Of a DNA stretch of 64,000 nt, positions 26,345 through 35,251 are shown one piece after another (position 1 is the first letter of the stretch; each line of letters opens with the position of its first letter). Source of the stretch: Stutzerimonas stutzeri (lineage in GTDB: Bacteria; Pseudomonadota; Gammaproteobacteria; Pseudomonadales; Pseudomonadaceae); contig DDVX01000017.1 in the NCBI GenBank assembly GCA_002345575.1, positions 62,001-126,000 on the forward strand. The letters are read 5' to 3'. The notes beneath the pieces are model-generated. The model saw only the letters and a list, made by a program, of their open reading frames with translations, ran no database searches and had not been told where the DNA came from. A program made the position numbers and the translations under genes.

Positions 26345-27235
26345 ATGGCTAAAATCGGATTTATCGGCACCGGCATCATGGGCTTGCCCATGGCTCAGAA
26401 CCTGCAGAAAGCCGGTCACGACATCTTCCTGTCCGAGCACCACGACAAGGCGCCGGCAGTACTGGTAGAAGCCGGCGCGGTCGCCCTCGCCACGCCGAAG
26501 GAAGTGGCCCAGGAAGCCGAATTCATCATCATCATGGTGCCGGACACCCCGCAGGTCGAAGACGTGCTGTTCCGCGAGAACGGCATTGCTGAAGGCGTCG
26601 GGGCGAACAAGATCGTGATCGACATGAGCTCGATCTCCCCCTCCGCCACTAAGCAGTTCGCCGAGAAGGTCAACGCCACTGGCGCGCAGTACCTTGATGC
26701 TCCGGTTTCCGGTGGTGAAGTCGGCGCCAAGGCCGGCAGCCTGTCGATCATGGTCGGCGGCAGCGAAGAGAGTTTCGCTCGCGCCCTGCCGCTATTCGAG
26801 GTGATGGGCAAAAACATCACCCGCGTTGGCGGCAACGGTGACGGCCAGACCGCCAAGGTGGCCAACCAGATCATCGTCGCCCTGAACATCCAGGCAGTGG
26901 CCGAGGCCCTGCTGTTCGCCGCCAAGAACGGTGCCGACCCAGCCAAGGTGCGTGAAGCGCTGATGGGCGGTTTCGCCGGCTCGAAGATCCTCGAAGTGCA
27001 CGGCGAGCGCATGATCAAGGGTACCTTCGATCCGGGTTTCCGCATCAACCTGCACCAGAAGGACCTCAACCTGGCCCTGACCGGTGCTCGCGAACTGGGC
27101 CTGAACCTGCCCAACACCGCTAATGCGCAACAGGTGTTTAGCACCTGCGCGTCCATCGGCGGCAGCGGCTGGGACCACTCGGCGCTGATCAAGGGATTGG
27201 AGCACATGTCCAATTTCTCGATCCGCAAGAAATAA
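26345..27235 (+). CDS. glxR: 2-hydroxy-3-oxopropionate (tartronate semialdehyde) reductase
   Basis: The 296-residue beta-hydroxyacid dehydrogenase reduces tartronate semialdehyde to D-glycerate with NAD(P)H. The nucleotide-binding GFIGTGIMGLPMAQNL is at the N-terminus. The substrate-binding DAPVSGGEVGAKAGSLSIMV is at about residues 118-137, and the catalytic-lysine region AKVANQIIVALN is at about 170. It lies 23 bp after hyi with AAGGAG upstream. Confidence 0.96.
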   Translation: MAKIGFIGTGIMGLPMAQNLQKAGHDIFLSEHHDKAPAVLVEAGAVALATPKEVAQEAEFIIIMVPDTPQVEDVLFRENGIAEGVGANKIVIDMSSISPSATKQFAEKVNATGAQYLDAPVSGGEVGAKAGSLSIMVGGSEESFARALPLFEVMGKNITRVGGNGDGQTAKVANQIIVALNIQAVAEALLFAAKNGADPAKVREALMGGFAGSKILEVHGERMIKGTFDPGFRINLHQKDLNLALTGARELGLNLPNTANAQQVFSTCASIGGSGWDHSALIKGLEHMSNFSIRKK

Positions 27236-27245
27236 CAATTAACAG

Positions 27246-27378
27246 GCAGCTGAAAACGTCAGCGAGGCAGGCAAGACGAGGAAAAAACAGGTGAGGACGG
27301 AGTTTAGGTGTTCTAAATGAGCAGTCCGAGCCTGTTTTTAACGAAGTATTGCCAACGCAGCTAGTTTCAGCGCCTGTT
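27246..27378 (+). repeat. Large imperfect palindromic repeat, copy 3
   Basis: This is the most compact copy: AGCTGAAAACGTCAGCGAGG opens it, and TATTGCCAACGCAGCTAGTT then TCAGC closes it. The centre carries CGGAGTTTAGGTGTTCTAAA, TGAGCAGTCCGAGCCTGTTT and TTAACG. The inner arms AAAACAGG and CCTGTTTT, and the outer arms GCTGAAAAC and GTTTCAGC, are inverted. It directly follows glxR. Confidence 0.7.
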
Positions 27379-27480
27379 CAAAGCTCCGAGCCCGCTGAGC
27401 GAAGCTTGCAAACCCATCTTCAGGACAGACAGACCCAGGTGGTGGGTTAACGCGAACTTCCACACAGCGGCGCCACGAGA

Positions 27481-27622
27481 GTTGAATCACGGATAAGCAG
27501 GGCTGGAATCATCACGTCCCCCACGACCTGGGCCCTGCTTGTCCGCTGATTCAACGGTCGCCTTCGGGCGGCACCCTTTTCGGTTCGCCCGGCAGAAGGA
27601 GTCACGGCCCGATTGCCGGGCG
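27481..27622 (+). ncRNA. Strongly structured leader upstream of ttuD (candidate RNA element)
   Basis: Three successive hairpins stand in the 325-bp gap before ttuD. The first pairs 27481-27503 with 27532-27555 (about 22 of 24 positions, loop 28 nt). The second, 27556-27573, is GGTCGCC-TTCG-GGCGGC with a UUCG-type loop. The third pairs CGCCCGGCA (27586-27594) with TGCCGGGCG (27614-27622). No known riboswitch is recognised. It could be a cis-regulatory leader, a small RNA or a long REP-like structure. Confidence 0.4.
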
Positions 27623-27703
27623 GGTCGATTTCAAACCTTAGTGCTTGCACCCGCGAGGATTAAGGTCTGGAATCGGCGCTATTCCTCATACAAGGAGCCT
27701 CAC

Positions 27704-28975
27704 ATGAACCGCGATCCCCAAGCCCTGTTGCGCGAGCTGTTCAGCGCCGCCATCGATGCCGCCCATCCTCGCCAGGTACTGGCCGATCACCTGCCCGCCG
27801 ACCGCAGCGGCCGAGCCATCGTCATCGGCGCCGGCAAGGCAGCGGCTGCCATGGCCGAAACCATCGAAGCGGCCTGGGAAGGCGAGATCTCCGGGCTAGT
27901 GGTCACCCGCTACGGCCACGGCGCCGACTGCCGCAAGATCGAGGTGGTGGAAGCCGCACATCCGGTGCCGGACGACGCCGGCGAGCGCGTTGCTCGTCGC
28001 GTACTGGAGATGGTCAGCAACCTTGAAGAAAGCGACCGGGTGATCTTCCTGCTCTCAGGCGGCGGCTCGTCCCTGCTGGCACTGCCAGCTGACGGCATCA
28101 GCCTCGCCGACAAGCAGGCCATCAACAAGGCACTGCTGCGCTCCGGCGCACATATCGGCGAGATGAACTGCGTGCGCAAGCACCTCTCGGCAATCAAGGG
28201 CGGCCGCCTGGCCAAGGCCTGCTGGCCGGCCAGCGTGTACACCTACGCGATTTCCGACGTGCCCGGTGACGAAGCGACCGTAATTGCCTCTGGCCCGACG
28301 GTAGCCGACCCGACCACCAGCGCTCAGGCCCTGGAAATTCTCGCCCGCTACAACATCGAGATTCCGGCCAACGTACGCCAGTGGCTGGAAGACCCGCGTT
28401 CGGAAACGCTGAAGGCGGACGATCCATGCCTGTCACGCAGCCACTTCAAGCTGATCGCCACACCGCAACAATCGCTGGAAGCCGCCGCGGTGAAAGCACG
28501 CGCTGCCGGCATCTCCCCACTGATCCTTGGTGATCTGGAAGGCGAAGCGCGGGAAGTTGCCAAGGTCCATGCCGGCATTGCGCGGCAGATTGCTCAGCAC
28601 GGCCAGCCGCTGGCGGCGCCCTGCGTGATTCTTTCAGGCGGCGAAACCACAGTAACCGTGCGCGGCGAAGGCCGTGGGGGACGCAACGCGGAATTCCTCC
28701 TGAGCCTGACCGAGAACCTCAAGGGCCAGCCAGGCGTGTATGCGCTGGCGGGCGACACCGACGGCATCGACGGCTCGGAGGACAACGCCGGCGCCCTGAT
28801 GACGCCAGACACCTATGCCCGCGCCGAAGCCCTTGGCCTGAGCGCCGCCAACGAGCTGGCTGACAACAACGGCTATGGTTACTTTCAGGCGCTCGACGCC
28901 CTGCTGATGACCGGCCCGACACGTACCAACGTCAACGACTTCCGCGCAATTCTGGTGCTGCCAACGTCTGCCTGA
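27704..28975 (+). CDS. ttuD: Glycerate 2-kinase / hydroxypyruvate reductase-annotated TtuD
   Basis: The 423-residue protein belongs to the DUF4147/MOFRL family, often annotated as hydroxypyruvate reductase TtuD but shown in several bacteria to be glycerate 2-kinase. Visible features are the N-terminal AIVIGAGKAAAAMAE, the phosphate-binding-like FLLSGGGSSLLALP and the C-terminal MOFRL region (GDTDGIDGSEDNAGAL). In this setting it would phosphorylate the D-glycerate made by GlxR. The ATG at 27704 follows CAAGGAG. Pyruvate kinase follows 37 bp later. Confidence 0.92.
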   Translation: MNRDPQALLRELFSAAIDAAHPRQVLADHLPADRSGRAIVIGAGKAAAAMAETIEAAWEGEISGLVVTRYGHGADCRKIEVVEAAHPVPDDAGERVARRVLEMVSNLEESDRVIFLLSGGGSSLLALPADGISLADKQAINKALLRSGAHIGEMNCVRKHLSAIKGGRLAKACWPASVYTYAISDVPGDEATVIASGPTVADPTTSAQALEILARYNIEIPANVRQWLEDPRSETLKADDPCLSRSHFKLIATPQQSLEAAAVKARAAGISPLILGDLEGEAREVAKVHAGIARQIAQHGQPLAAPCVILSGGETTVTVRGEGRGGRNAEFLLSLTENLKGQPGVYALAGDTDGIDGSEDNAGALMTPDTYARAEALGLSAANELADNNGYGYFQALDALLMTGPTRTNVNDFRAILVLPTSA

Positions 28976-29012
28976 CGTACGACATAACGATATATCTGCC
29001 ACAGAGGCTGCC

Positions 29013-30428
29013 ATGACAACCGACAAGAAGGTCAAGATTCTCGCCACGCTGGGACCCGCCACACGCAGCATCGATGATGTGCGTCAGCTGGTGGAAAATG
29101 GCGTCAACCTGTTCCGCCTCAACTTCAGCCACGGCGAGCACGCCGATCATGCCGAGCGCTTCAACTGGATTCGCGAAGTCGAGCGCCAGCTGAATCAGCC
29201 CATTGGCATTCTCATGGACCTGCAGGGTCCGAAGCTGCGCGTCGGGCGCTTTGCCGAAGGCAAGGTGCAGCTGGAGCGCGGGCAGACCCTGCGTCTGGAC
29301 CTCGACCCGACGCCGGGCGACAGTACGCGGGTCAACCTGCCGCACCCGGAAATCATCAAGGCTCTGGAGCCGGGCATGAGCCTGTTGGTGGATGACGGGC
29401 GCCTGCACCTGACGGTGATCGCCAAGCACGCTGACGCCATTGATACGCGCGTAGTGGCTGGCGGCGAGTTGTCTGATCGCAAGGGTGTCAACGTGCCGGA
29501 AGCGGTGCTGGAGTTGAGCCCACTGACTGAAAAGGACCGTATTGATCTGGCCTTCGGCCTGGAGCTGGGCGTCGACTGGGTGGCGTTGTCATTCGTGCAG
29601 CGGCCAGAGGATATTTACGAAGCGCGCGAGCTGATCGGAGACCGCGCCTTCCTGATGGCCAAAATCGAGAAACCTTCCGCCGTGCAGCATTTGCGCGAAA
29701 TTGCCCGTTTGTGCGACGCGATTATGGTCGCCCGCGGTGACCTGGGCGTTGAGGTGCCAGCGGAAAACGTGCCGCGCATCCAGAAGAGTATCGTTCGCAC
29801 CTGCCGCCAACTCGGTAAGCCGGTGGTGGTCGCGACACAGATGCTCGAATCCATGCGCTTCTCCCCAGCCCCAACCCGCGCCGAAGTTACCGACGTGGCC
29901 AACGCTGTGGCTGAAGGCGCGGATGCGGTGATGCTCTCTGCGGAGACCGCCTCGGGCGACTATCCGCTGGAAGCAGTGAGCATGATGAGCAAGATCATCC
30001 GCCAGGTGGAAAGCGGTCCGGATTTCCAGGCCCAGCTCGACGTGAGTCGGCCAAGCGCCGAGGCGACGCTGTCCGATGCGATCAGCTGTGCGATCCGCCG
30101 GATCAGCGGCATTCTGCCGGTGGCCGTGCTGGTCAATTACACCGAATCCGGTCGTTCCAGCCTGCGCGCCTCACGCGAGCGGCCAAGCACGCCGATCCTC
30201 AGCCTGACTCCAAGCATCGCCACAGCACGCAAGCTGACGGTGGCCTGGGGCGTCTACTCGGTAGTCGATGCGCGAATGTACGACATGGAGCAGGTCTGCG
30301 CCAACGCACTGGAACTGGCCCGTACGCAGGGAATGGCTGGCGTTGGTGATACCGTGATCGTGACCGCCGGTGTACCGCTGGGCCAGCCGGGCAGCACCAA
30401 TTCGTTGCGGATCGAAACGCTGCACTGA
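29013..30428 (+). CDS. pyk: Pyruvate kinase
   Basis: The 471-residue enzyme converts phosphoenolpyruvate and ADP to pyruvate and ATP. The N-terminal KKVKILATLGPATRS, the metal/substrate motif FLMAKIEKPSAVQ, the signature MVARGDLGVEVP and the C-terminal allosteric domain are all present. Its place directly after ttuD makes sense, since 2-phosphoglycerate from glycerate reaches pyruvate through it. Many Pseudomonas annotate this paralogue as pykF. Confidence 0.96.
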   Translation: MTTDKKVKILATLGPATRSIDDVRQLVENGVNLFRLNFSHGEHADHAERFNWIREVERQLNQPIGILMDLQGPKLRVGRFAEGKVQLERGQTLRLDLDPTPGDSTRVNLPHPEIIKALEPGMSLLVDDGRLHLTVIAKHADAIDTRVVAGGELSDRKGVNVPEAVLELSPLTEKDRIDLAFGLELGVDWVALSFVQRPEDIYEARELIGDRAFLMAKIEKPSAVQHLREIARLCDAIMVARGDLGVEVPAENVPRIQKSIVRTCRQLGKPVVVATQMLESMRFSPAPTRAEVTDVANAVAEGADAVMLSAETASGDYPLEAVSMMSKIIRQVESGPDFQAQLDVSRPSAEATLSDAISCAIRRISGILPVAVLVNYTESGRSSLRASRERPSTPILSLTPSIATARKLTVAWGVYSVVDARMYDMEQVCANALELARTQGMAGVGDTVIVTAGVPLGQPGSTNSLRIETLH

Positions 30429-30554
30429 TACCTGTTGCAACCGGACATGACGGTTGCGATCCTCAAGGACGGCGAGCTCAGGCTCGCCGTTCCTCGTTGA
30501 TCCGAGCGGTCCCGCACCGGCAACACAGCCTTCCACCTCACGCCACAGCCGTAC

Positions 30555-31433
30555 ATGCCCACTCTCAGTCCATCGCGTTACGCCCTTGCCGTTCTGAACG
30601 GCTTCAGCCAGATATTTCTCCAGGCACACCCGGTCTGCGGGCTCTTGATCCTGCTGGCCATTGGACTGCACGCCGCAGATCTGCTGATCGGAGCAATGGC
30701 CGGGGCGCTAGTGGGGACCTTTAGCGCCGTCGCGCTCGGTTACCGCCAGGCCGATATCGATATCGGCCTCTATGGCTACAACGCAGCGCTACTGGGCTTG
30801 CTGCTGACCTTGCTGCTGGGGCTCTCGGTGTTTTCGCTCGGGCTGATTGTGCTCGGCTCCGTAATCGCCAATCTGCTGCAGGTTCGTCTGATGACCGCCA
30901 TGCGTGAGCGCAACTGGCTGCCCGGCTTCACTTTGCCCTTCATTCTGCTTGGCTGGCTTGCATTGGCTTTGGTCGGCGCGCTCGATCTGATGGGACCAGT
31001 ACAGCCAGAAGCACCACTGCAAATGGATGGCTCCGGGCTGCTGTTCGCAGTCGCCTACGGCATCGGCCAGGTGATCTTCCTCAACCAACCGCTGGCGGGG
31101 ATGCTGTTGTTAGTGGCCGTATGGCTGGCCGACCGCAGAGCTGCAGCCTGGATGCTGTGTGGCTCAGCCGTTGGAATGGTCATGGGACTGTTTATAGGTG
31201 CTCCAGAACAACAGGTGCTGGCCGGACTGACCGGCTACAACCCGGCGCTCGCTGCACTGGCGGTTAGCCAGGTACAGCGCTCGTGGCTGGCACCCTTACT
31301 GGCAATCATCGCGGCAGTGCTGTTCAGGCTGGTATTCGACCAACTGGGTCTGCCGCCGCTGACCATGCCTTTCATCCTGGCCTGCTGGGTGGTTGCGTTG
31401 GGGAGCCGCTGGTATCGCTTCGAGCGTGCTTAG
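30555..31433 (+). CDS. Urea transporter (UT family)
   Basis: The 292-residue membrane protein matches bacterial urea transporters: about ten hydrophobic segments in two related halves. One half carries LYGYNAALLGL and the other LTGYNPALAAL, the duplicated UT signature. It would allow urea to cross the inner membrane. It sits after the glyoxylate/glycerate genes, in line with urea being the second product of AllA. Its 3' end overlaps the convergent small gene by 4 bp. Confidence 0.88.
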   Translation: MPTLSPSRYALAVLNGFSQIFLQAHPVCGLLILLAIGLHAADLLIGAMAGALVGTFSAVALGYRQADIDIGLYGYNAALLGLLLTLLLGLSVFSLGLIVLGSVIANLLQVRLMTAMRERNWLPGFTLPFILLGWLALALVGALDLMGPVQPEAPLQMDGSGLLFAVAYGIGQVIFLNQPLAGMLLLVAVWLADRRAAAWMLCGSAVGMVMGLFIGAPEQQVLAGLTGYNPALAALAVSQVQRSWLAPLLAIIAAVLFRLVFDQLGLPPLTMPFILACWVVALGSRWYRFERA

Positions 31434-31654
31434 CCCCCTGTCGCCTGAGGGTCCTGATCGCGCGGGTAACGGTGCTCCTCCTCCACTTCACCATTCTCGT
31501 TGTGGATCTTCACCGAGGCGATTCGCAGCTTCATGTAATCTCGGGTTTCGCTGAGGATATCTTCTCGGCTCAGCGCTTCGAGCAGAGCGCGCTTGTCACC
31601 TTCCTCACGCAATACCCAGCGATCATCTTCATGAGTGATGTGATAGATCTCCAT
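31430..31654 (-). CDS. Small DUF2188-type protein
   Basis: The 74-residue soluble protein has the pattern of the DUF2188 family (YHITHEDDRWVLREEGDKRA) and a charged, proline-ended tail. The function is unknown. It starts after GAGGGGCAG and ends inside the end of the urea transporter gene. Confidence 0.6.
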   Translation of the reverse strand: MEIYHITHEDDRWVLREEGDKRALLEALSREDILSETRDYMKLRIASVKIHNENGEVEEEHRYPRDQDPQATGG

Positions 31655-31740
31655 GCTGCCCCTCCGGGACTGAGTTGAAAGATACGTTTTGGAGTGGCTG
31701 CCAGCGCCGTGGTTCGCTGATTACCCTGCGGGCGAATCAT

Positions 31741-31854
31741 CAGGGTCATTAACACCCTAAACTGTCATAAAGACCCTAATACCCAAGGTCTCATCTACCC
31801 TATCCCTTTCGCACGCCCTTGATTTCCGTCAAGAACAGGCTGGAACGATTATTG
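31741..31854 (+). promoter_or_regulatory. Flavohemoglobin control region: ANR/DNR-type box and candidate sigma54 site
   Basis: TTGATTTCCGTCAA (31819-31832) fits the FNR/ANR/DNR consensus TTGAT-N4-ATCAA with one change. TGGAACGATTATTGA (31840-31854) resembles a -24/-12 sigma54 promoter, as used by NorR/FhpR-controlled genes. AGGGT-N7-ACCCT and several ACCCTA repeats upstream (31741-31800) may be activator sites. All are sequence-based guesses. Confidence 0.4.
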
Positions 31855-31934
31855 AAGGACATACAGCAGCCTGTCCGACGGCTCGCTCTGGGTGAGCCGC
31901 ATTAGAGACGGATTTATAACGAACGGAGTAATCC

Positions 31935-33113
31935 ATGCTTTGCGCTGAACAACGTGCCCTGATCAAAGCCACCGTCCCCTTGCTGGAAAGCGGTGGCGAA
32001 GCCCTGACCACTCATTTCTATCGTTTGATGTTGGCCGAACACCCCGAAGTGCGCCCGCTTTTCAACCAGGCCAACCAAGCCAGTGGCGACCAGCCACGGG
32101 CACTGGCCAATGGCGTGCTGATGTACGCCAAACATATCGACCAACTGGAGCAGCTCGGCGGGCTGGTATCGCAGATTGTCAACAAACATGTGGCTCTGCA
32201 GGTACTGCCGGAGCATTACCCCATCGTCGGTTCCTGCCTGCTACGCGCCATCCGCGAAGTACTCGGTGCCGAGATCGCCACTGACGAAATAATCGCCGCC
32301 TGGGCCGCGGCTTATCAGCAGCTGGCCGACATTCTCATCGGCACCGAAGAGCAGATCTACAGCACCACCGAAGAAGCTCCAGGCGGCTGGCGGGGCGCGC
32401 GGCGCTTTCGTATTGCCCGCAAAGTGGTCGAGAGCGACGAGATCACCTCCTTCTATCTGCGACCCGAAGATAGCGGCCCGGTACTGGCCCACAAACCCGG
32501 TCAGTACATCGGCCTGCGCCTGATCGTAGATGGCGAAGAAATACGCCGTAACTATTCACTTTCCGCAGCCAGCAATGGCAGCGAATACCGCATCAGCGTC
32601 AAGCGCCAGGACGGCGGCGTGGCCTCTAATACGCTGCATGCCATGGCCGAAGGTGAAAGCTTGGAGCTCTTCGCACCCGCCGGTGACTTCATTCTGGAGC
32701 CGAGCGACAAGCCGCTGGTATTGATCAGCGGTGGTGTGGGCATCACACCCACCCTGGCGATGCTTGAAGAAGCGTTGCAAACCTCGCGCCCGGTGCACTT
32801 TATCCACTGCGCACGCAACGCCGATGTACATGCGTTTCGTGAATGGGTGGATGAGTTGGCAGAGCGTCATACCCAGCTCAAACGCTTCTATTGCTACGAC
32901 GAGCATGATGGTGGCGATGCCCAACCGGATGCCGTTGGTCTGATGACAGCCGAGCGGCTGGACAGTTGGTTGCCGAACAACCGGGATCTGGACGCCTATT
33001 TCCTTGGCCCCAAACCCTTCATGGCGGCAATACGTCGACAGCTGCAAAATCTAGGTGTACCAGAACAACAACTGCGCCATGAGTTCTTCGGCCCGGCCTC
33101 AGCGCTGCAATGA
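31935..33113 (+). CDS. hmp: Flavohemoprotein, nitric oxide dioxygenase
   Basis: The 392-residue protein has an N-terminal globin domain (residues 1-140; proximal heme His in VNKHVALQV), then an FAD-binding ferredoxin-reductase domain (RNYSLSAAS) and an NAD-binding domain (LISGGVGITPTLAMLE). It oxidises NO to nitrate in the cytoplasm. Length and order are normal. A regulatory region with an ANR/DNR-like box lies upstream. P. aeruginosa calls this gene fhp. Confidence 0.96.
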   Translation: MLCAEQRALIKATVPLLESGGEALTTHFYRLMLAEHPEVRPLFNQANQASGDQPRALANGVLMYAKHIDQLEQLGGLVSQIVNKHVALQVLPEHYPIVGSCLLRAIREVLGAEIATDEIIAAWAAAYQQLADILIGTEEQIYSTTEEAPGGWRGARRFRIARKVVESDEITSFYLRPEDSGPVLAHKPGQYIGLRLIVDGEEIRRNYSLSAASNGSEYRISVKRQDGGVASNTLHAMAEGESLELFAPAGDFILEPSDKPLVLISGGVGITPTLAMLEEALQTSRPVHFIHCARNADVHAFREWVDELAERHTQLKRFYCYDEHDGGDAQPDAVGLMTAERLDSWLPNNRDLDAYFLGPKPFMAAIRRQLQNLGVPEQQLRHEFFGPASALQ

Positions 33114-33367
33114 ACCGACGCGAGCCTGAGTAGGCGCAGGCTCGCTATTTCTTAATACCAACAGTTATTAAGATAACAACTCTTGCTTATAACTACCGCT
33201 CCGCTATGCCTTCATTTAGCCATACGCTTACTCTTATTATTGACAACCACTCGTCCGTCGCTTGTATTAACCGGAAACTCCTGACATCCGACCGGCTCTG
33301 AAACTCTGAAGGCTGATGAAGTGGTTCAGCCCGTAGCAGTCTCTATTTCCTTTCAGGAGAAGTGAAG

Positions 33368-33544
33368 ATGGCAAACAAAAATCCAGGCAACTTTGCAAAC
33401 GACCGCGAGAAGGCCTCCGAAGCAGGCAAGAAAGGCGGTCAGAACAGCGGCGGCAACTTCGCCAACGACCGCGAAAAAGCCTCTGAAGCAGGCCGCAAGG
33501 GTGGCCAGAACAGCCACGGCGGTGGTCGCAGCAGCAACAGCTGA
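33368..33544 (+). CDS. KGG-repeat stress protein (con-10/YciG-like)
   Basis: The 58-residue hydrophilic protein is made of two near-identical units, NFANDREKASEAGKKGGQNS and the same with RKGG, followed by a Gly/Ser tail. The KGG motif family is linked to general stress and desiccation responses. CAGGAG stands before the ATG at 33368; a GTG six bases earlier is less likely. The gap before it (33114-33367) is AT-rich and shows no gene. Confidence 0.85.
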   Translation: MANKNPGNFANDREKASEAGKKGGQNSGGNFANDREKASEAGRKGGQNSHGGGRSSNS

Positions 33545-33556
33545 TGCGGTGTACCT

Positions 33557-33591
33557 GAAAGGGCAAGGGTTTACAGCCCTTGCCCTTTCTT
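33557..33591 (+). terminator. Terminator after the KGG protein gene
   Basis: GAAAGGGCAAGGG and CCCTTGCCCTTTC form a 13-bp perfect stem with a 7-nt loop, followed by TTCGTT. The stretch 33592-33768 shows nothing else. Confidence 0.85.
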
Positions 33592-33768
33592 CGTTAACTG
33601 GAACTTTAAAAATAATCAAGAATAAAAGGCGAAAACAGCGCCTATATATAACTTCAACTTGCCATCACTGGCCAAGTCATTATTAAAATTCTTTATGCCC
33701 CAAGGCTAACGCCAGAGCGGACGACAAGTTACAGCTTGAATACAGCCTCTTAATTTTCCCTGAAACTT

Positions 33769-35007
33769 TCAGATAGACAGCCTTGACCGGCCTGCCGGGG
33801 TTGCACGCCTCGATGATTTCCCCTGCCTTACAGTTTCTGGATCGAACTCATCACCCGCCTCGGCACAGAGCCGATTACGACCGTTTGTCTTGGCCAGATA
33901 CATGCGCTTATCAGCCAACTCCAGCAGCTGCTGGGGGCTTTCGAGCTGATCGGCGAAGCGTTCGGCGAGACCGATGCTGGCCGTAAGCGGCAAGCCATCC
34001 GGGCGCGTGCCGAAACCTTTCTGAACCATCCGACCGAGCGCCAGGCGAGCCTGCTCCATGTCGGTATCGGGCATGATCACCACAAACTCCTCCCCACCCC
34101 AGCGCACCAGGCTATCGGTGCTACGCAGGTTACTCAGAATATGTCGGGTGCAGTCACGCAGCGCCTGATCGCCTGCATCGTGGCCGAAGGTGTCGTTGAT
34201 TGACTTGAAGTGATCCATGTCGACGAAAGCTACAGCCAGGCCGCTCTCGTGACGCCACGCGGTATCCCACTGCAGCTGCATGATTTCCTGGCCGCTGCCA
34301 CGCGAAAAGACACCTGTCAGCGGATCGCGAATGGCCTGGCGCACCAGCGCGATCATAAATGCCAGCTGGCTCAGACTGGCCAAGGCAGTAACGCCGGCAA
34401 TCAGAATCAACAGCCAGAAGGCGCCGGCAAACGAAGGCCAATTCAACGTCGACCAGCTCAAATAGCCCGCCAGTCCCTGGGCCAGAAGAAGAATGGACGC
34501 AAGCACCAGGTTTTCAACCAGAGTAAGCGGAAATATTGCCAGCCCAGCCATCAGCACGAACGGCAAAAAGGCGTAACCCGTGGCCACCACAGCGGAAAGC
34601 TGGGTCAGCTGGTAGCCACCAAGCAATGTATGCGAGGCGATATAGAACACTGTGGGAATAGCAAACAGGATGGCAATCGCACGATAGGCGTCGAACAGAT
34701 TGCCGCTCGGCCGATACAGCAGCAACAGGCAGGCGAAGGCCACGCAGGCAAGCAGACGAAACGCCGCCAGCCCCAGCCATAAGGGATAGCTGAACACCAC
34801 CAGATCAATGATGCCCCACACTGGCGTCAGCACTGCAAAGAGAAAGGCGAACAGGCGTACTCGGTTGACGATCATCGTCGCGCGGCGCTGTGTCAGCAAC
34901 ATCGAATGACGATGCGGTATCAGCAGTTGTTTCAGCTCGCTTGCCTTGAGCTCACTAGGCAACAAGGTAGCCAGGCGGCTCAGAAGAAGATCGATCAACG
35001 ACGGCAT
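33769..35007 (-). CDS. Membrane diguanylate cyclase (GGDEF)
   Basis: The 412-residue protein has about six membrane segments in residues 45-225. A GGDEF domain follows: FVDMDHFKSINDTFGHDAGD, then the active-site VRWGGEEFVVIMP. An RSTD motif five residues before GGEEF is a likely inhibitory I-site, so product feedback is expected. It should make cyclic di-GMP in response to a membrane-sensed signal. The C-terminal tail is basic and low in complexity. It is a single gene. Confidence 0.92.
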   Translation of the reverse strand: MPSLIDLLLSRLATLLPSELKASELKQLLIPHRHSMLLTQRRATMIVNRVRLFAFLFAVLTPVWGIIDLVVFSYPLWLGLAAFRLLACVAFACLLLLYRPSGNLFDAYRAIAILFAIPTVFYIASHTLLGGYQLTQLSAVVATGYAFLPFVLMAGLAIFPLTLVENLVLASILLLAQGLAGYLSWSTLNWPSFAGAFWLLILIAGVTALASLSQLAFMIALVRQAIRDPLTGVFSRGSGQEIMQLQWDTAWRHESGLAVAFVDMDHFKSINDTFGHDAGDQALRDCTRHILSNLRSTDSLVRWGGEEFVVIMPDTDMEQARLALGRMVQKGFGTRPDGLPLTASIGLAERFADQLESPQQLLELADKRMYLAKTNGRNRLCAEAGDEFDPETVRQGKSSRRATPAGRSRLSI

Positions 35008-35251
35008 CTGTATGTTGTCATCCGAACTGGAGAGTTGGCGGAGATTCCGCGCCTTGTTTCAGTCGCCCAGATGGTAGCACTATGACACCAGTACATTTCA
35101 TTGACTGAGGGCAAGCATCCGCATCATCACAACCTCACTCGTTTGCCAACAACTTGAGAGCAAGAGTCATCGCAAGCCCCAGCAGGCATAACCTATAGCC
35201 ATGGCCGCCGCGTTTATTCTGAGTACTACAATGTGCAACCAATGAATTCGG

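Noticed and set aside
31855..31934. TTGAAGGACA-like -35 in the hmp leader as a sigma70 promoter
   Set aside because: No fitting -10 follows at 16-18 bp, so the sigma54-type or ANR-type reading was preferred, at low confidence.
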